Part shown: positions 5,987 through 7,433 of the stretch, piece by piece
Numbering within the stretch: position 1 is the stretch's first letter
Layout: each line of letters begins with the position of its first letter
From: Rhizobiales bacterium CCH3-A5
GTDB lineage: Bacteria > Pseudomonadota > Alphaproteobacteria > Rhizobiales > Beijerinckiaceae
DNA length: 7,433 bases
Assembly (NCBI GenBank): GCA_001556025.1
Contig: LSIB01000069.1
Span: 1 to 7,433 of the forward strand
Reading direction: 5' to 3'
The notes under the pieces: model-generated
What the model saw: the letters and a program-made list of their open reading frames with translations, nothing else
Told to the model about the DNA's origin: nothing
The model's database searches: none
Made by a program: the position numbers and the translations under genes

Positions 5987-6750
5987 CGACCCCGATCGGC
6001 GAGAGCGACCTCGCGCTTGCGCTCGAATGCGAGCGCCGCATCGTCAACGCCTGGCCCGCAGTCTCGACGCTGGTGATGGGCGACTGGGTGATCCGCTTCG
6101 CCAATGGATACTCCGGCCGCGCCAACGCCGCGACGCCACTGAGACCGGGCGCGGAGCTGGACGAGGCGACGCTCGACCTGATCGCGGAGCTCTACCGCGC
6201 CGACGGCCTGCCGCCCTGCATCCGCCTGACCCCGCTGACCGGAGCGACGACGCGCGAGGCGGTGCTGGCTCGCGGCTACCGCCTGAAGGACGCCTCCTTC
6301 GGCCTAATCGCGCCGCTCGAGCCCTTGACGCCGGAGTTCCACCCCGCACTGCTGATGGAGACCGGGCCGAGCGCCGAATGGATCGCCGGGGTCGCGGCGC
6401 GCCAGAGCGGCAACAAGACCAACGCCGAACATCTCGCGGCCATCGTCGGCAAGGTGCGCCTGCCGGCCGTTTTTGCAACGTTTCTGCTCAACGGCGAGCC
6501 GGTCGCCTACGGCATGAGTGTCGCCGAGCGCGGCATGGCCGAGATCGGCTTGATCGTGGTCGATGACGCTCATCGCGGGCGCGGCCTCGGCCGCCGCCTC
6601 GTCGAGGGGCTTATGTCCTGGGCGAGGGTGCAGGGCTGCGGACAGGCCTATCTGCAGGTCGACCAGACCAACGCGGTCGCGATCGCGCTCTATGAAAGCC
6701 TCGGTTTTCGCCGGCTCTACGCCTATGAGACGCGTATCCTCGACCTGTGA
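5983..6750 (+). CDS. Two-part GNAT-family N-acetyltransferase
   Basis: The 255 residues contain an N-terminal domain and a C-terminal GNAT fold. The N-terminal part has ERRIVNAWPA (17-26) and a W-x2-R...G-x3-RAN pattern (35-48), seen in a group of bacterial GNAT proteins. The acetyl-CoA site is in the C-terminal half: IGLIVVDDAHRGRGLGRRLV (178-197) contains the R/Q-x-x-G-x-G/A loop, and ALYESLGF (225-232) is the usual final helix. The start ATG at 5983 overlaps the cupin stop as ATGA, and GGAAG (5975-5979) lies just before it; this is the clearest start, because reading further upstream in this frame only runs through the cupin gene. The acceptor is unknown. It ends the gloB operon, followed by a palindromic repeat. 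General acetyltransferase activity is likely; any tie to detoxification is inference. Confidence 0.85.
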   Translation: MTTPIGESDLALALECERRIVNAWPAVSTLVMGDWVIRFANGYSGRANAATPLRPGAELDEATLDLIAELYRADGLPPCIRLTPLTGATTREAVLARGYRLKDASFGLIAPLEPLTPEFHPALLMETGPSAEWIAGVAARQSGNKTNAEHLAAIVGKVRLPAVFATFLLNGEPVAYGMSVAERGMAEIGLIVVDDAHRGRGLGRRLVEGLMSWARVQGCGQAYLQVDQTNAVAIALYESLGFRRLYAYETRILDL

Positions 6751-6778
6751 GAATGACGGACTTCGGTCGAGCCCTTAC

Positions 6779-6854
6779 CGTCATTGCGAGCGCAGCGAAG
6801 CAATCCAGCGTCTCGCACCGCCCCCTGGGTTGCTTCGCTGCGCTCGCAAAGACG
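6779..6854. repeat. Palindromic interspersed repeat (REP-like)
   Basis: Two arms form a long hairpin. A perfect 20-base-pair stem joins 6784-6803 and 6830-6849 (GCGAGCGCAGCGAAGCAA core). It extends past one A-A mismatch through CGTC/GACG at the outer ends, and a short TCC/GGG segment continues inward. The loop is about 20 bases. Elements of this CATTGCGAGCGCAGCGAAGCAATCC type are common between genes in many proteobacteria, and they often give rise to spurious protein calls with ASAAKQ or CFAALA translations; this copy yields just such readings. It lies 28 bases after the acetyltransferase stop and could also act as a transcript 3' hairpin, although no T-run follows. Confidence 0.85.
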
Positions 6855-6882
6855 AAGGGTGGATGTCTCATACCAACGGCCC

Positions 6883-7410
6883 TTATTCTTGACCGATATG
6901 CGCCCATTCGCGCATTCCGATGGATGTGATTGTCTTGGGCTGCTCGACGAGGCGGTTCCATGCGTCGCAGGCGGCGTCGATGATGTCGTTGTAGCTGTCG
7001 AAGATGCGGTTTGAGAGCCAGTTGGCGCGCAGATACTGCCAGATGTTCTCGACCGGGTTCAGTTCGGGCGAGCGCGAGGGCAGGAAGATCAGCGAGATGT
7101 TTTTCGGCACGGCGAGCCTGGCGGTCGTGTGCCAGCCGGCGCGGTCGAGCAGCAGGACGGCATGGGCGCCCTTTGCGACCGTCCTGGCGATCTCGTCGAG
7201 ATGGGCCTGCATGGCGTGGGTATCGGCGAAGGGCATGGCGAGCGCCGCGCCGACGCCCCGTGCCGGGCAGATCGCCCCGAACAGATAGGCGCTCTCGTAG
7301 CGCTGATCGGCGGGCTGGCGCGGCCTGGTTCCGCGCCTGGCCCATTGCCGGACCAGGCCGTTCTTCTGGCCGATGCGGGCCTCGTCCTTACATGACGGTT
7401 CTCCTGTCAA
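6883..7410 (-). CDS. IS630-family transposase, catalytic part, 5' end incomplete or shifted
   Basis: The 175-residue reading contains the whole DDE region of an IS630-type transposase. DEARIGQKNGLVRQWARRG gives the first Asp (residue 9), VLLLDRAGWHT the second (Asp89) and SPELNPVENIW the Glu (Glu121). The C-terminus, REWAHIGQE, looks natural. Full elements encode about twice this length, with an N-terminal helix-turn-helix in a first frame or ORF. Relatives have a Trp-Phe-x just before DEARIG, but here Ser-Cys-Lys stands there and the earlier residues do not resemble the family. The frame stays open to the right edge; the TTG at 7408-7410 is only the first possible start and has no support. 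The gene is either a second ORF reached by frameshift or a broken remnant. Its neighbours have no functional tie to it. Confidence 0.75.
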   Translation of the reverse strand: MTGEPSCKDEARIGQKNGLVRQWARRGTRPRQPADQRYESAYLFGAICPARGVGAALAMPFADTHAMQAHLDEIARTVAKGAHAVLLLDRAGWHTTARLAVPKNISLIFLPSRSPELNPVENIWQYLRANWLSNRIFDSYNDIIDAACDAWNRLVEQPKTITSIGMREWAHIGQE

Positions 7411-7433
7411 CGGTGTGGCGCAATGTTGGCCTT
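6883..7433 (-). mobile_element. IS630-family insertion sequence, truncated by the window edge
   Basis: The element is recognised only through its transposase. Its left end must lie between the palindromic repeat (ends 6854) and the transposase stop at 6883. IS630 elements insert at TA, and the TA at 6871-6872 is a candidate boundary, but no partner inverted repeat can be seen in this window. The right end is off the window unless the element is broken near 7390. Confidence 0.6.

Noticed and set aside
6747..6929. Short open frames across the palindromic repeat with ASAAKQ and CFAALA readings
   Set aside because: These translations are typical artefacts of this repeat type.

Overview
This is a GC-rich window with dense, tightly packed genes. 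The outer-membrane protein begins its mature chain with SDLPSRK, accA has the alphaproteobacterial DTAGAYPG variant, and the repeat and insertion-sequence types also fit. Together these suggest an alphaproteobacterium of the Hyphomicrobiales (Rhizobiales). A Bosea-like or Methylobacterium/Bradyrhizobium-like host is my best guess, from general resemblance only.

Positions 18-4615 hold four genes on the minus strand. Read in their own direction they are: a small protein with a methyltransferase-like fold (3848-4615), accA for the carboxyltransferase alpha subunit of acetyl-CoA carboxylase (2789-3742), a lipoprotein L,D-transpeptidase of the YkuD/YafK type with a long Ala/Pro-rich tail (1173-2612), and a TorF/TIGR02001-type putative porin (18-938). 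The gaps of 105, 176 and 234 bases suggest several transcription units rather than one operon. Three of the four genes concern the envelope: fatty-acid supply, peptidoglycan cross-linking or protein anchoring, and an outer-membrane barrel.

Positions 4616-4759 are a divergent intergenic region. From it a plus-strand operon reads out: gloB (hydroxyacylglutathione hydrolase, 4760-5521), a DUF985/Cupin_5 protein (5528-5986) and a two-part GNAT acetyltransferase (5983-6750). gloB and the cupin gene are 6 bases apart, and the cupin and GNAT genes overlap in an ATGA, so translation is probably coupled. gloB completes methylglyoxal detoxification; the roles of the other two are unknown.

Positions 6751-6882 contain no gene but hold a strong palindromic repeat (6779-6854). 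It is followed by the catalytic part of an IS630-family transposase on the minus strand (6883 to the right edge), whose 5' part is missing or lies beyond the window.

No RNA gene, CRISPR array or clear defence system was found. Most of the window is ordinary core-genome content. The points most worth a second look are the divergent methyltransferase-like/gloB pair with its coupled cupin and GNAT genes, the degenerate SAM site of the methyltransferase-like protein, the transpeptidase tail and its possible CtrA-type control site, and the possible link between the transpeptidase and the porin.
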